Source: CALMEC01 sp963765105
GTDB lineage: Bacteria; Actinomycetota; Thermoleophilia; Miltoncostaeales; Miltoncostaeaceae
Direction of reading: 5' to 3'
NCBI GenBank assembly: GCA_963765105.1
Contig: CAVXUW010000002.1
Span: 1,441,978 to 1,505,977 of the forward strand
Length of the DNA stretch: 64,000 nt
The notes below the pieces were generated by a model, which made no database searches, was not told the DNA's origin, and saw only the letters and a program-made list of their open reading frames with translations. Shown here one piece after another: positions 46,763 through 55,459 of this stretch; positions within the stretch are counted from its first letter, which is position 1; every line of letters begins with the position of its first letter. Both the position numbers and the translations under genes were made by a program.

Positions 46763-47875
46763 TCAGTCGACAGGCTGGTAGCCGTCCGGGTGGGCCTCTT
46801 CGCGCCAGAACCCGAGGGAGCGCATCACCGGGAAGTCGTTGAACGAGAACAGGCAGGCGTCGTCGCGGTCGTCGTCGTTGACGTGCTCGTGCCATGCCCA
46901 GGACGGCACGCAGAAGATGTCTCCCTCGGTCCAGTCGAACCGCTGCCCGGCGACGACGGAGTGCCCGCGGCCCTTGGCGACGGTGTAGATCTTCGACCCG
47001 ACGACCCGATGCGCCTTGGTGTGCTGACCTTCTCGCAGCAGCTGCATGTGGGCACTCATCGTGGTCATCACCGAGCCGCCCGTCAGGGGGTTGCTGTACT
47101 CCATGATGATGCCGTCGTAGGGCGAGCCCTCGATCGCCTTGGCGGCGCCCCGGAGTGCCGCGTAGGTGGGTTCCCACGGGTAGGCGAACAGCGGTGAGTA
47201 GCGATGCTGCCAGCCCTCGTCGAGGGGGCGCAGCTGACCCGCCCCGTAGGTGAGCAGAGAGCTGTTGTCGATGCCCTGCTTCTTCTGGTAGACGTCCGGG
47301 TGCACCTCGTAGAACGGGGCGTCCAGGGCGTTGACCAACGGGATGTCGAGACCGTCCTGCCAGATCACCGGCCCCTCCTCGCCCTGGTTGCCGTGCTCGT
47401 GCCAGGTCCAGTTGGGCGTGATGGCGAAGTCCCGCGGGCCCACGGTGAGCTTCTGGCCGTCGACGATGGTCCAAGCCCCGCTGCCCTCGAGGACGAAGCG
47501 CAGCGCCGAGGCCTGGTGCCGGTGGGCCGTCATGCACTCCCCCGGGCCCATGATCTGCAGGCCGCTGTAGAGCAGCCCGACGGTGGCGGCCTCCTCCTGC
47601 CGCTCAGGGTTGACGAGCATGACGACCCGTCGTCCGGCGTCGTCGCCCGACACCAGACCCAGGGCCTCGAGCACGAGGGGGCGCAACTGCTGGTAGGACC
47701 AGTGCATCGGGACGGACCGCGGCTGCGGGAACCACGGTTCGATCTTGTTGGCGACGGTCCAGAGGGCGCCGGTCTGCAACGTGGCCAGGCGTTCGTAGTA
47801 GTCCCGCAGCGCGTCGTTGTCCCGCACCCGGGCCCGGCCGAGGACGTCGTCGCTGTACTGAGGATGCTCCGTCAT
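46763..47875 (-). CDS. Cupin ring-cleavage dioxygenase, gentisate 1,2-dioxygenase type
   Basis: 370 residues with two cupin domains. The first carries the iron ligands in GECMTAHRHQASALRFVLEG and ITPNWTWHEHGNQ; the second has HMQLLREGQHTKAHRVVGSKIYTV, and CVPSWAWHEHVND. This arrangement matches gentisate/salicylate/1-hydroxy-2-naphthoate dioxygenases. ATG overlaps the flavin reductase stop (ATGA). Substrate probably a hydroxylated aromatic acid or its amine analogue. Confidence 0.88.
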   Translation of the reverse strand: MTEHPQYSDDVLGRARVRDNDALRDYYERLATLQTGALWTVANKIEPWFPQPRSVPMHWSYQQLRPLVLEALGLVSGDDAGRRVVMLVNPERQEEAATVGLLYSGLQIMGPGECMTAHRHQASALRFVLEGSGAWTIVDGQKLTVGPRDFAITPNWTWHEHGNQGEEGPVIWQDGLDIPLVNALDAPFYEVHPDVYQKKQGIDNSSLLTYGAGQLRPLDEGWQHRYSPLFAYPWEPTYAALRGAAKAIEGSPYDGIIMEYSNPLTGGSVMTTMSAHMQLLREGQHTKAHRVVGSKIYTVAKGRGHSVVAGQRFDWTEGDIFCVPSWAWHEHVNDDDRDDACLFSFNDFPVMRSLGFWREEAHPDGYQPVD

Positions 47876-48474
47876 GTCGTCTCCCGGTTCACAGGCTGGA
47901 CGGCGGTGAACCGCCGCAGGTGGTACATCAGAGGCGGCGGCGGGTCGGCGTCAGGAAGGACGACGTCCAGGACGGCTCCGACGACGATGAGATGCGTGGC
48001 CTGCTGCATGCTGGTCGAGACGTGGCAGATGCAGGTTGCGGTGGCACCGTGCAGGACCGGGGCGCCGGTGCTGTGGGTCGACCAGAGGGCGTCGTCGAAA
48101 CGCTGGTCGCCCTGACGCCCGGTCCGACCGGCGAAGGTCGCGGCGACCTGTTCCTGGGTCGCGGCCAGGATGGTGACGGAGAACCAGCCGGTGTCGGTCA
48201 GCGCCCGCGCCATGCTGGAGGAGCGGTTGACACAGACCACCAGCTGCGGGGGCTCGGTCGACAGAGAGCAGATCGCCGTGGCCGTGATGCCCGACCGCTC
48301 CCCCGACGGGCTGGCCGCGGCCACGACGCACACGGTGGCGGCCAACGCGCTCATGGCAGTCGTGAACTGCTCCGCCACCTGCTTCTCGTAGCTGCGCCCC
48401 TCGCCGTCCGGCATCCAGCCCGGGTAGGGCGACGGCCTGCTGCCGTAGTCGTCCCACATCGGGTCCTCGCTCAT
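47872..48474 (-). CDS. Flavin reductase domain protein
   Basis: 200 residues; ATG overlaps the upstream stop. Flavin-reductase-like pattern: AMSALAATVCVVAAASPSGERSGITATAICSLSTEPPQLVVCVNRSSSMARAL, then FSVTILAATQEQVAATFAG. It would supply reduced FMN/FAD to a two-component monooxygenase; the acyl-CoA-dehydrogenase-like protein at 50,492 or the luciferase-like enzyme at 53,456 are candidate partners. Confidence 0.88.
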   Translation of the reverse strand: MSEDPMWDDYGSRPSPYPGWMPDGEGRSYEKQVAEQFTTAMSALAATVCVVAAASPSGERSGITATAICSLSTEPPQLVVCVNRSSSMARALTDTGWFSVTILAATQEQVAATFAGRTGRQGDQRFDDALWSTHSTGAPVLHGATATCICHVSTSMQQATHLIVVGAVLDVVLPDADPPPPLMYHLRRFTAVQPVNRETT

Positions 48475-49572
48475 GGGCGGGCCCCGTCGGCCGCGATGGT
48501 GGGCCCGGTGACGGCCGGGTCGGCAGGCACCTCGGGAGCCAACGCACCCTGCAGCACGCCCTGCCGCACGACGGCGACGCCGTCCAGCTCGACGGTGCAG
48601 TCGAGCATCGGCAGGTCGAAGTGACACCGGGTGAAGCGGTCGGCGGTCTCGTTGGCGCCGGTCGAGTACATGAAGTTGCCCTCGAACCCGCGGGCCTCGA
48701 CCGCGTTGTGCTGCGACTTGTCGTAGAGGTCGAAGTAGTCCCAGCGGGCACCCGGGTTCATGCCCCAGCCGAGGTGGGAGCTGGCGTAGGCGTCCCGGTC
48801 CTTGAAGGCAGCCATGTAGCTGGCGAGCTGCCGGGCGTCCAGACCGTCGCCACTGACGTCCACCACGTAGTCGTCGACGACGGTGAGCCGCACGGGGGAA
48901 CGGATGTAGCTCTTGAAGGTGCAGTTGAGGTCGCCCTCGGCCAGCACGATGGTGCCGTTCACGCTGTTGCGGGCCGGGAAGGCCAGAACCAGGCCACCGG
49001 GCCAGTGCGCGATGCTGCCCGGACCAGAGGTGACGCCGGTCGAGCCGGCACGGAAGGCGTCGTCCAGCCGCACGGTGAGGTCGGTGCCGGCGGCCGAGGT
49101 GACCCGCATGTGTCGCGGCGTCGCAGAGCATGTCGTAGCCGAGCTGCACCCGGCGGGCCATGTCGACGTCGTGGTGCAGGCGCTCGAAGCTCTCCGGATA
49201 CTCGTTGGCGATCATCAGGATCCGGGTGCCGGCCTCCAGGACGGTCCGCAGCTCTCGGGAGTGCAGCAGGCCCTCCGCCGTGCAGTCGATGACGAAGTCG
49301 GCGCGGCACAGCGCCGCCACGGCCGCCGCGTTCGACTGCAGCGCAAGGCTGGTCCCGGTCGATCGCAGGGGTACCGGTCCCGGGTTCGAGGGGGTCGGCA
49401 TGACGACCTGGAACACCTCGGCACCCAGCGACTGCGCAGCCAGCAGCGCCGAGGCCACGTTCTCAGGGCGACTGGTGGACTCGGACAGAACCACGCACAG
49501 CTCGTCCTTCTGCAGCTCGCAAAGCTCGAGCTGGGCCGCGAACCGTTGCACCCAACGCCATTCTGCGCTCAT
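48471..49572 (-). CDS. NicX-like dihydroxypyridine dioxygenase/M29-fold protein (one frame slip)
   Basis: About 365 residues. CELQKDELCVVLSESTSRPENVASALLAAQSLGAEVFQVVMPTPSN, RADFVIDCTAEGLLHSRELRTVLEAGTRILMIANEYPESFERL, then after a slip near 49,112 MRVTSAAGTDLTVRLDD, GLVLAFPARNSVNGTIVLAEGDLN, SHLGWGMNPGARWDYFDLYDKSQHNAVEARGFEGNFMYSTG. The order and the late His/Asp-rich metal region resemble 2,5-dihydroxypyridine 5,6-dioxygenase (NicX) and related M29-aminopeptidase-fold proteins. With an alpha/beta hydrolase upstream (deformylase position) and a maleate-isomerase-like gene in the operon, a pyridine-type pathway is a real option. Confidence 0.75.
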
Positions 49573-50400
49573 GACAGCTCCCGGTTCGACTCGAGCGCGG
49601 CCGACCAGTGGCTGCGCAGCTCGGCATTGACGGCGTCCGGGGACTCCAGGTTGGACAGGTGACCGGTCTCGGGCAGGACCACCAACCGGGCACCGGGGAT
49701 CCGCTGCGCGATCGCGGCGGAGTAGTCCACAGGGGTCTCGGTGTCCTCGGCGCCGACCAGCACGAGCGTCGGTGCGTGGACGGCGTGCAGCCGGTCGCAG
49801 GTGTCGTGGTCCACCAGGGCCCGGCAGGCCGCGGCCAGGCTGGCACCGGGCACGGCACGCATCGAGGCGGCAGCCACCTCACGGACCGCCGCCGGGCAGG
49901 ACCGTCCCACCAGCCCGGCGACGACGCGCTCGACCTGCTCGGCAGGGGTGCGGCGCTCGCGCAACGGATCCACCCGCGTCGCAAGCCACTCCTCACGGGT
50001 CGTCACGCCGTCCATGCCGAACCTGGGACTCGTGTCGAGCAGGGCCAGGGTGCGCACCAGAGCGGGGTGCTGCAGGGCGAGGTGCTGGGCGAGCATGCCA
50101 CCGAAGGACAGTCCGACGACGTCCACCTGGCCACCGCCCAGCTCGCTGATCCAGCTCGGCGGCGACGTCGGCCAGCTCCGGCAGCGATCCGGGCAGCCCG
50201 GGGGAGTCGCCGTACCCGGGCAGTTCCCAGGCGGCGCAGCGGCGGACCGCAGCCAGCTCGGCCAGCTGCGGGTCCCAGCTGGAGCGGTTGCCGCCCAGCC
50301 CGTGCAGGAAGATCGCGAGCGGCGCCTCAGGTGATCCGGCCTCCCGCCAGGCGATCCTGCCGCCGGTGACGTCACGCAGAGGTGCGGTGTTCGAGCCCAT
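49569..50400 (-). CDS. Alpha/beta hydrolase (one frame slip)
   Basis: First gene of the nine-gene operon, ATG 50398-50400. AIFLHGLGGNRSSWDPQL (oxyanion region), then after a slip near 50,155 QVDVVGLSFGGMLAQHLALQHP with the nucleophile Ser, PTLVLVGAEDTETPVDYS with the Asp, and VVLPETGHLSNLESPDAV with the His. About 275 residues. In nicotinate degradation an alpha/beta hydrolase (NicD) deformylates the NicX product; other roles such as 3-oxoadipate enol-lactonase or C-C hydrolase fit the same fold. Confidence 0.85.
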
Positions 50401-50455
50401 GAGCCGGGAGTCTAGGTTCGGACGACTTTAATTGTAAATGGGTCTGACAGACCTC

Positions 50456-50484
50456 TTGACGCCGGCATCGGGCCTGCACACACT
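50456..50484 (+). promoter_or_regulatory. Promoter of the acyl-CoA-dehydrogenase-like gene, probably leaderless
   Basis: TTGACG (50456-50461) and CACACT (50479-50484), 17 bases apart; the ATG begins 8 bases after the -10 box. A small perfect palindrome GGTCTG-A-CAGACC (50441-50453) lies just upstream of the -35 box. Confidence 0.5.
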
Positions 50485-50491
50485 GAACCGC

Positions 50492-51686
50492 ATGACCAAC
50501 CCTGCCGCCAACGGGCCCGTGATCAGCCGCGACGAGATGGTGGGCCGAGTCCGTGCCCTGGGACCGGCCTTCACCGAGCGTGCCGTGAAGTACGACCTCG
50601 AGGCGTCAGCTTCCCCCTCGAGAACTTCGCCGACCTCAAGGCTGCCGGCCTGCTGGGTCTGTGCGTCCCCGCGCGTTTCGGCGGCCTCGGGCGCCTGCTT
50701 CGCCGACTACGCGCGGGTGTCTGCCGAGATCGGACGCTACTGCGGCGCCACCGCGCTGACCTTCAACATGCACAACGCCACGATGCTCTGGGCGGGCGAG
50801 GTCTGCGACCTGCTCGACTTCTCGGACGTCGAACGGGCCGAGCACGACCGACGTCGCGCGGCGAGTGTTCCGCGGTGTCGTCGAGGACGGAACGATCCAC
50901 AGCCAGCCGTTCAGCGAAGGCATCTCGGCCGGGGCCACCTCGGGGGTGCACACCAAGGCCGAGATGGTCGACGGTGGGTTCCGGGTGACCGGCCGCAAGA
51001 TCTTCGCCTCGCTCTCGGGAGCCGCGGACCGGTACAACGTGACCTGCCAGGTGCCGGGGGAGCCCTTCATCCGCCTGCTGTCGGTGCCTGCCGACGCCGA
51101 GGGCATCGAGATCCTCGGGGACTGGGACCCGCTCGGCATGCGCGGCACGGTCAGCCGCACCCTGCTGTTCAAGGACGCCTTCGTGCCCGCGGACAACGAG
51201 ATCCTGCCGCCACGCGGGTATGACCAGGCGGCACAACGGTTCCCGTTCCTGTTCATGTCGCTGGCCCCGAGCTATCTCGGGCTCACCCAGGGCATCCTCG
51301 ACTTCACCCGCGCCTACCTGCGCGGTGAGACGCCCGGTGCCCGTCCTGGCACGGCCCGACGCGACCTGCCTCAGAAGCAGGCCGGGTGGGCCCAGATGCA
51401 GATCGACTACGAGCTGGGCCGGGCCCTCATCTACGACGTCCTCGACACCATGCGCATCGACCCCGACGAAGAGCTGCTCGCCCGGGCCTGGGCTGCGGTC
51501 TTCACCGTCATGGAGAACGCGAACAAGGTTGCGGCGCTGTCCATCCGGGTCTGCGGCGGGCAGTCGATGCTCAAGGACATGCCCCTGGAGCGCATGTACC
51601 GGGACTCCCGCCTCGGCAGCACCATGCTGCCCTGGTCGGCCGAGGTGTGCCTGGACCGGCTCGGCAAGGCCAAGCTCTACGACTGA
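50492..51686 (+). CDS. Acyl-CoA dehydrogenase-fold flavoprotein/monooxygenase (frame slips)
   Basis: About 398 residues. Joined frames give PLENFADLKAAGLLGLCVPARFGGLG, YCGATALTFNMHNATMLWAG, SQPFSEGISAGATSGVHTKAEMVDGGFRVTGRKIFASLSGAADRYNV, GDWDPLGMRGTVSRTLLFKDAFVP and AALSIRVCGGQSMLKDMPLERMYRDSRLGSTMLPWSAEVCLDRLG. The fold is acyl-CoA dehydrogenase; the typical catalytic Glu is not evident, and a flavin reductase is encoded in the divergent operon, so a group D two-component monooxygenase (DszC/HpaB-like) is plausible. Slips near 50,608, 50,690 and 50,865. Confidence 0.8.
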
Positions 51687-51770
51687 GCCGGCAGCCCCCG
51701 CCCGCCTCGCCCCGTTGCTGACCTGCACAACAGGAGTGCCGAAAGGGTGGCGCCCATCACAGGGGGCCCC

Positions 51771-51810
51771 TAAACTCGCGCCGTCACAGAACGTTCGAAC
51801 ACGAACGTTC
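51771..51810 (+). promoter_or_regulatory. Permease promoter with 22-bp operator GAACGTTCG-N4-CGAACGTTC
   Basis: A -10-like TAAACT (51771-51776) is followed by a perfect 9+9 inverted repeat with a 4-base spacer (51789-51810), over the expected transcription start. Near-copies lie at 55318-55339 and 55399-55422. The -35 box is weak. Confidence 0.7.
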
Positions 51811-51845
51811 CCCGAACCCGGCCCTCAGCCGCAGGAAGGCACTCA

Positions 51846-53324
51846 ATGGCCAACGACACCTCGCTCCCCCAGCTCGGCAGCAGCGGCACGAAACTCACCC
51901 TCGTCGACGCGATCGCCCAGTCCGTAGGCTTCATGGGCCCCGTCTTCTCGATGGCCTTCTTGGTGCCGCTCATCGTCGGCGTGACCTCCGCGACGGGCCT
52001 GGGCGCCGGCAACGCGGCACCGCTGGCCGTGGTCATCGCCTCCGTCGGTGTGCTGGGCTTCGGTTGGATCATCAGCGAGTACGCCCGCCGGATCGCGGCT
52101 GCCGGATCGCTCTACGACTACATCAGTGACGGCTTCGGGCCGCGGGTGGGCGCCGCCTTCGGCTTCCTCTACTACGCGGGCATCCTCGGCCTCGGCGGCG
52201 CCCTTCTGATCATGCTCGGCGGCACCATTCACGACACCCTCGACGCCGAGTTCGGCAACTCCCTGCTGTCCGAGGGCGCCTGGGACGTGCTGCTCCTGCT
52301 GCTGACGGCCGCCCTGCTCTACCTGGGTGTCGCCCTGTCGACCCGGATCCAGCTGGTGCTCGCGCTGGTCTCGATCGTCGCCGTCCTGCTGTTCGCCCTG
52401 TACGTGATCATCAAGGTGGGCAGCGGCAACAGCCTGACCACAGCGGTGGTGCCGGACGCCGACCACGGCTTCAAGGGCGTGCTGTTCGGCGTGCTGTACG
52501 GCGTGCTGCTCTTCACCGGTTTCGAGACCGCCGCCAACCTCGGAGAGGAGACGGCCCACCCCAAGCGCGACATCCCCCGGGCCATCCTGATCTCGGTGCT
52601 GGCCGTTGCGGGCTTCTACGTCGTGGTCACCTACGCCCAGGTGGCCGGCTACGGGTTCAGCATCGACGCCCTCGGCAAGAACGCCGGTGGCCCTCTGTTC
52701 GGTCTGGCCGGGCCGACCGAGGCCGGCGGCTTCGGTTCGGACGCCGTCCGTCGCCTGCTCGAGATCATGATCATGCTGGACATGCTCGCGGTCCTCATCG
52801 GCGTCTCGGTCGCCGCCAGCCGGGGGCTGTTCGCCCTGGCTCGCGACGCCCGCCTGCCGGCCCCGCTGGGCAAGGTCTCCTCCCGCAGCACCCCGATGAC
52901 CGCCTCGGTCCTGGTGCTGGCGCTGTACGGGCTGCTGATCCTGGCCACCCTGTTCGCGCCGGACTTCGTGGCCCTGCCTGAGCTGCCGCACTACGTGTCG
53001 GTGTTCGCCTGGTTCTCCACCTTGGGCGGGTTCGCGCTCTCGGTGATCTACCTGGTGATCTGCCTGGGGTCGCTCAAGGGGCTCAAGGGCCACGTGCCCG
53101 ACAGCCGGCTCTACACGGCGGCCGGGATCGGCATCGTCATCACCGGTCTGGCGGTCTTCGGCGGCATCTACCAGGTGCCGGCGCCGGCGAGTGCCGCGTG
53201 GATGACCGCACTCGTCCTGCTGGCGGTCGGAGCGGCCCTCACCTTCGTGTTCCCGGGGCGTCCGTCCCCGAAGGACCCGTGGCAGGGGTTGGCCGAGTCC
53301 GAGCACGGTCCGACCAAGCTCTGA
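51846..53324 (+). CDS. APC-family amino acid/amine permease
   Basis: 492 residues, intact, with about 12 membrane segments. The APC-superfamily opening is LVDAIAQSVGFMGPVFSMAFLVPLIVG, with the unwound helix 1 motif; later GVLLFTGFETAANLGEETAHPKRDIPRAILISVL is the conserved helix 6-loop. Operator GAACGTTCG-N4-CGAACGTTC lies just upstream, shared with the aldehyde dehydrogenase region, so it is probably the uptake system for the substrate of the cluster. ATG 51846 after GCAGGAAGGCACTCA. Confidence 0.9.
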   Translation: MANDTSLPQLGSSGTKLTLVDAIAQSVGFMGPVFSMAFLVPLIVGVTSATGLGAGNAAPLAVVIASVGVLGFGWIISEYARRIAAAGSLYDYISDGFGPRVGAAFGFLYYAGILGLGGALLIMLGGTIHDTLDAEFGNSLLSEGAWDVLLLLLTAALLYLGVALSTRIQLVLALVSIVAVLLFALYVIIKVGSGNSLTTAVVPDADHGFKGVLFGVLYGVLLFTGFETAANLGEETAHPKRDIPRAILISVLAVAGFYVVVTYAQVAGYGFSIDALGKNAGGPLFGLAGPTEAGGFGSDAVRRLLEIMIMLDMLAVLIGVSVAASRGLFALARDARLPAPLGKVSSRSTPMTASVLVLALYGLLILATLFAPDFVALPELPHYVSVFAWFSTLGGFALSVIYLVICLGSLKGLKGHVPDSRLYTAAGIGIVITGLAVFGGIYQVPAPASAAWMTALVLLAVGAALTFVFPGRPSPKDPWQGLAESEHGPTKL

Positions 53325-53339
53325 CCCGACCAACACCAT

Positions 53340-53396
53340 CGAGGGGTCACAGCTGACCTTCCCGGGACCCTGGGAATCGTCAGCTGTGACCCCTCG
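53340..53396. terminator. 18-bp hairpin between convergent genes (repeat family copy 1)
   Basis: Arms 53340-53357 and 53379-53396 (CGAGGGGTCACAGCTGAC and its complement) are perfect, with a 21-base loop. It sits between the convergent permease and luciferase-like genes and suits a bidirectional terminator. The outer 13 bases recur at 57895-57951. Confidence 0.8.
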
Positions 53397-53409
53397 CCGG
53401 TTTGGCTGG

Positions 53410-53467
53410 GTCTCAAGGGGCGGGTGTCAACGGGCGAGGTCTCAAGGGGTGGGTGTCAACGGGCGAG
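53410..53467. repeat. Two 29-bp direct repeats at the end of the luciferase-like gene
   Basis: Units 53410-53438 and 53439-53467 (GTCTCAAGGGGcGGGTGTCAACGGGCGAG) differ at one base. The second unit covers the last codons and stop of the minus-strand gene, so the first looks like a tandem duplication of the gene's 3' end. Confidence 0.85.
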
Positions 53468-54457
53468 CAGGGCCTCGCCGCGGGCGACCACCTCGCGGCA
53501 GAACCGGCCGACGTCCGCGGGATCGTCGATGAACTGGCTCGGCTTGATGCAGAACGTGGTGAAGCCCTGGGCCACCTTGGCCGGCAGGTCCTCCAGCGCC
53601 CGACCCAGGTCGGCGCAGGAGTCGCCCCCGGTGAAGGTCGCCCGGGTGCCGCCGACCAGCTCGAGGTCGCCCAGGTCGCGCCCCACCGCCTGCAGGCCGG
53701 CCGACAGCCTGGCGCGGTCGTCGCCGCTGGGCGCCCCGAGCGGGTTCCAGCCGTGCCCGTGGTGCACCAGCCGGTGCAGCAGCGCGTCGTGCATGTCGGC
53801 CCCGCCGAACCACAGTCGCGGCCCGTCCGGCTGGGCCGGACCGGGGCTGACCCACACGTCGTCGAACCGGTAGAACCGGCCCTCGAAGCTGAACGGTGAC
53901 CCCGTCGCGGCGGCCTGCCAGGCCAGCCGCCACACCTGCAGGTGCTCGTCGAGCCTGGCGCCCCGCTCGGTGAACGGCACCCCGAGGGCGGCGTACTCGT
54001 CGCGGTGCCAGCTGACGGTCGGCTGCACCGTGAGCCGCCCGCCGGACAACGCGTCCAGAGTGGCCAGCTCCTTGGCCAGCTGCAGCGGGTGGCGCAGCGG
54101 GGCGATGACGGCACTGGCGGCCAGTCGGATCGTGCTGGTTCGGGCCGCGACAGCCGCCAGCATCAGCAGCGTCGAGGGCCACGGGGTGTCCGGGTCCTGG
54201 TTGCCGGGCAGTGCGTACTCGCGTGGGTTGGGCATGCGTCCCGCAGCCCCCGAGGCAGGGCCGAGCACGATGTGCTCGCTGGTCATGGCGGCGTCGAAGC
54301 CGGCGTCCTCGGCCTCCTGGGCCCACCGCACCAGCTGCATCGGGTCGCTGCCCGGGGTCATCGTCCAGTTCTCGGTGAGCACGATCACCCACCGCAGCGC
54401 CGGCCTCGCCTCTGACGAGGGCGCGGGCATCCCCGACGCCAGGGGCCCCGCGGTCAC
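53456..54457 (-). CDS. Luciferase-like flavin-dependent monooxygenase
   Basis: 333 residues; GTG 54455-54457 overlaps the preceding stop (GTGA). LLM pattern: LRWVIVLTENWTMTPGSDPMQLVRWAQEAEDAGFDAAMTSEHIVLGP, IRLAASAVIAPLRHPLQLAKELATLDALSGGRLTVQPTVSWHRDEYAALGVPFTERG, and PRLWFGGADMHDALLHRLVHHGHGW. Translationally coupled to the acetoacetate-decarboxylase-like gene. Could use F420 or FMN. Confidence 0.88.
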   Translation of the reverse strand: MTAGPLASGMPAPSSEARPALRWVIVLTENWTMTPGSDPMQLVRWAQEAEDAGFDAAMTSEHIVLGPASGAAGRMPNPREYALPGNQDPDTPWPSTLLMLAAVAARTSTIRLAASAVIAPLRHPLQLAKELATLDALSGGRLTVQPTVSWHRDEYAALGVPFTERGARLDEHLQVWRLAWQAAATGSPFSFEGRFYRFDDVWVSPGPAQPDGPRLWFGGADMHDALLHRLVHHGHGWNPLGAPSGDDRARLSAGLQAVGRDLGDLELVGGTRATFTGGDSCADLGRALEDLPAKVAQGFTTFCIKPSQFIDDPADVGRFCREVVARGEALLAR

Positions 54458-55266
54458 GACGTGCGCCAGAGGGTGGCGCCGCCGTCCCAGACCACGCCGA
54501 CCTGGCGGTAGTAGCCGCCGATGACCTCGCGCACCGGCAGCGCGGACAGTTCCTCCCACGGGGAGTCGAACAGGGCCAGGTGGTCGACGTCGGCGGTGAA
54601 GGTGGCACCGATCGTCGCCGACCTCCCACCCGAGCTGATGAGCTCGACGTGGGCGTCGCCCACGCCGTCGATCGCCGGCAGCCAGCGGTGGTGGGCCATC
54701 GGGTGACCGTTGACGAAACCGTTGCTGTCACTGGGCTCACGCAGCGTGATGACAGCCTCGGCGAGACGTCGGTCGGCGGCGGCGATGGTGGCCCCGAACC
54801 GGCCGCCCGGGGCCAGCGCCGGGGCACCCTCGGTCATCGGGTGCGAGCGGGTCATGTGGATCGAGCCGAGCTTCTTGGGGTAGCCCTGGTGGATGCCTCG
54901 CAGCATCGCGAAGTCCTTGTCGACCCAGATGTAGGCACAGCGGCTGTACGTCGTCCCCTCGAAGCTGCAGCGGACGACGACGAAGGCCTCCTTGTACTGC
55001 GAGCGCACCGGGTCGAGCAGCTCGCGGCGGTCGGCTCCGCAGGACTGCCAGTCGGCCCAGATCAGCGCCACCGCGCCAGGGTCGTCCTCGGCCGGCGTCA
55101 ACGGCTCGGGCAGCAGAGCCGCGACCGCCTCAGGGTCGGTGCGGTACTCGACCGTGAGCAGGTCGCCGGAGTAGAACCACGGCGGCGGCGGCAGCAGGGA
55201 CGCCTGCCCGGTCACGGTGCGCGGGTAGAAGAAACCCTGCAACGGCTGACTCATCGGCTGGCTCAT
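54454..55266 (-). CDS. Acetoacetate decarboxylase family protein
   Basis: 270 residues starting MSQPMSQPLQGFFYPR (second ATG at 55254 is an alternative). PWFYSGDLLTVEYRTDPEAVAALLPEPLTP, VVVRCSFEGTTYSRCAYIWVDKDFAMLRGIHQGYPKKLGSIHMTR matches the ADC fold; the catalytic Lys region of true acetoacetate decarboxylase corresponds to GYPKKLG here. Large ADC-like subfamilies catalyse other Schiff-base reactions, so the substrate is open. Divergent from the aldehyde dehydrogenase, sharing the operator pair between them. Confidence 0.85.
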   Translation of the reverse strand: MSQPMSQPLQGFFYPRTVTGQASLLPPPPWFYSGDLLTVEYRTDPEAVAALLPEPLTPAEDDPGAVALIWADWQSCGADRRELLDPVRSQYKEAFVVVRCSFEGTTYSRCAYIWVDKDFAMLRGIHQGYPKKLGSIHMTRSHPMTEGAPALAPGGRFGATIAAADRRLAEAVITLREPSDSNGFVNGHPMAHHRWLPAIDGVGDAHVELISSGGRSATIGATFTADVDHLALFDSPWEELSALPVREVIGGYYRQVGVVWDGGATLWRTS

Positions 55267-55317
55267 CGAGAAGGTTCCACCCTTGGCTAGTGTCGAGACC
55301 GGCCGGCTGCCCGGCAT

Positions 55318-55339
55318 GAACGTTCGTAACCGAACGATA
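55318..55339. promoter_or_regulatory. Copy 2 of the GAACGTTCG-N4-CGAACGTTC operator
   Basis: GAACGTTCG-TAAC-CGAACGATA, seven of nine arm pairs matched, same 4-base spacing as the copy before the permease. Lies upstream of the acetoacetate-decarboxylase-like gene. Confidence 0.65.
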
Positions 55340-55375
55340 AGGCCCCCCTCCGGACGACGACAAGGCCCCGAAGGC

Positions 55376-55422
55376 TTGACGCCACCCGTTCCACCCGCGA
55401 ACCTTTCGGAACCGAACGTTTC
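55376..55422 (+). promoter_or_regulatory. Aldehyde dehydrogenase promoter with operator copy 3
   Basis: TTGACG (55376-55381), 17-base spacer, GAACCT (55399-55404). The -10 box is inside operator GAACCTTTCG-GAAC-CGAACGTTTC (55399-55422; eight of ten arm pairs). Binding there would block transcription. Confidence 0.6.
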
Positions 55423-55459
55423 TTGTGCTGATCGATTCCCACCCTTGGAGGGGTCCCGT

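Noticed and set aside
53408..53470. Possible CRISPR array from the direct repeats.
   Set aside because: Only two contiguous 29-bp units without spacers, overlapping a gene end; a tandem duplication explains them.
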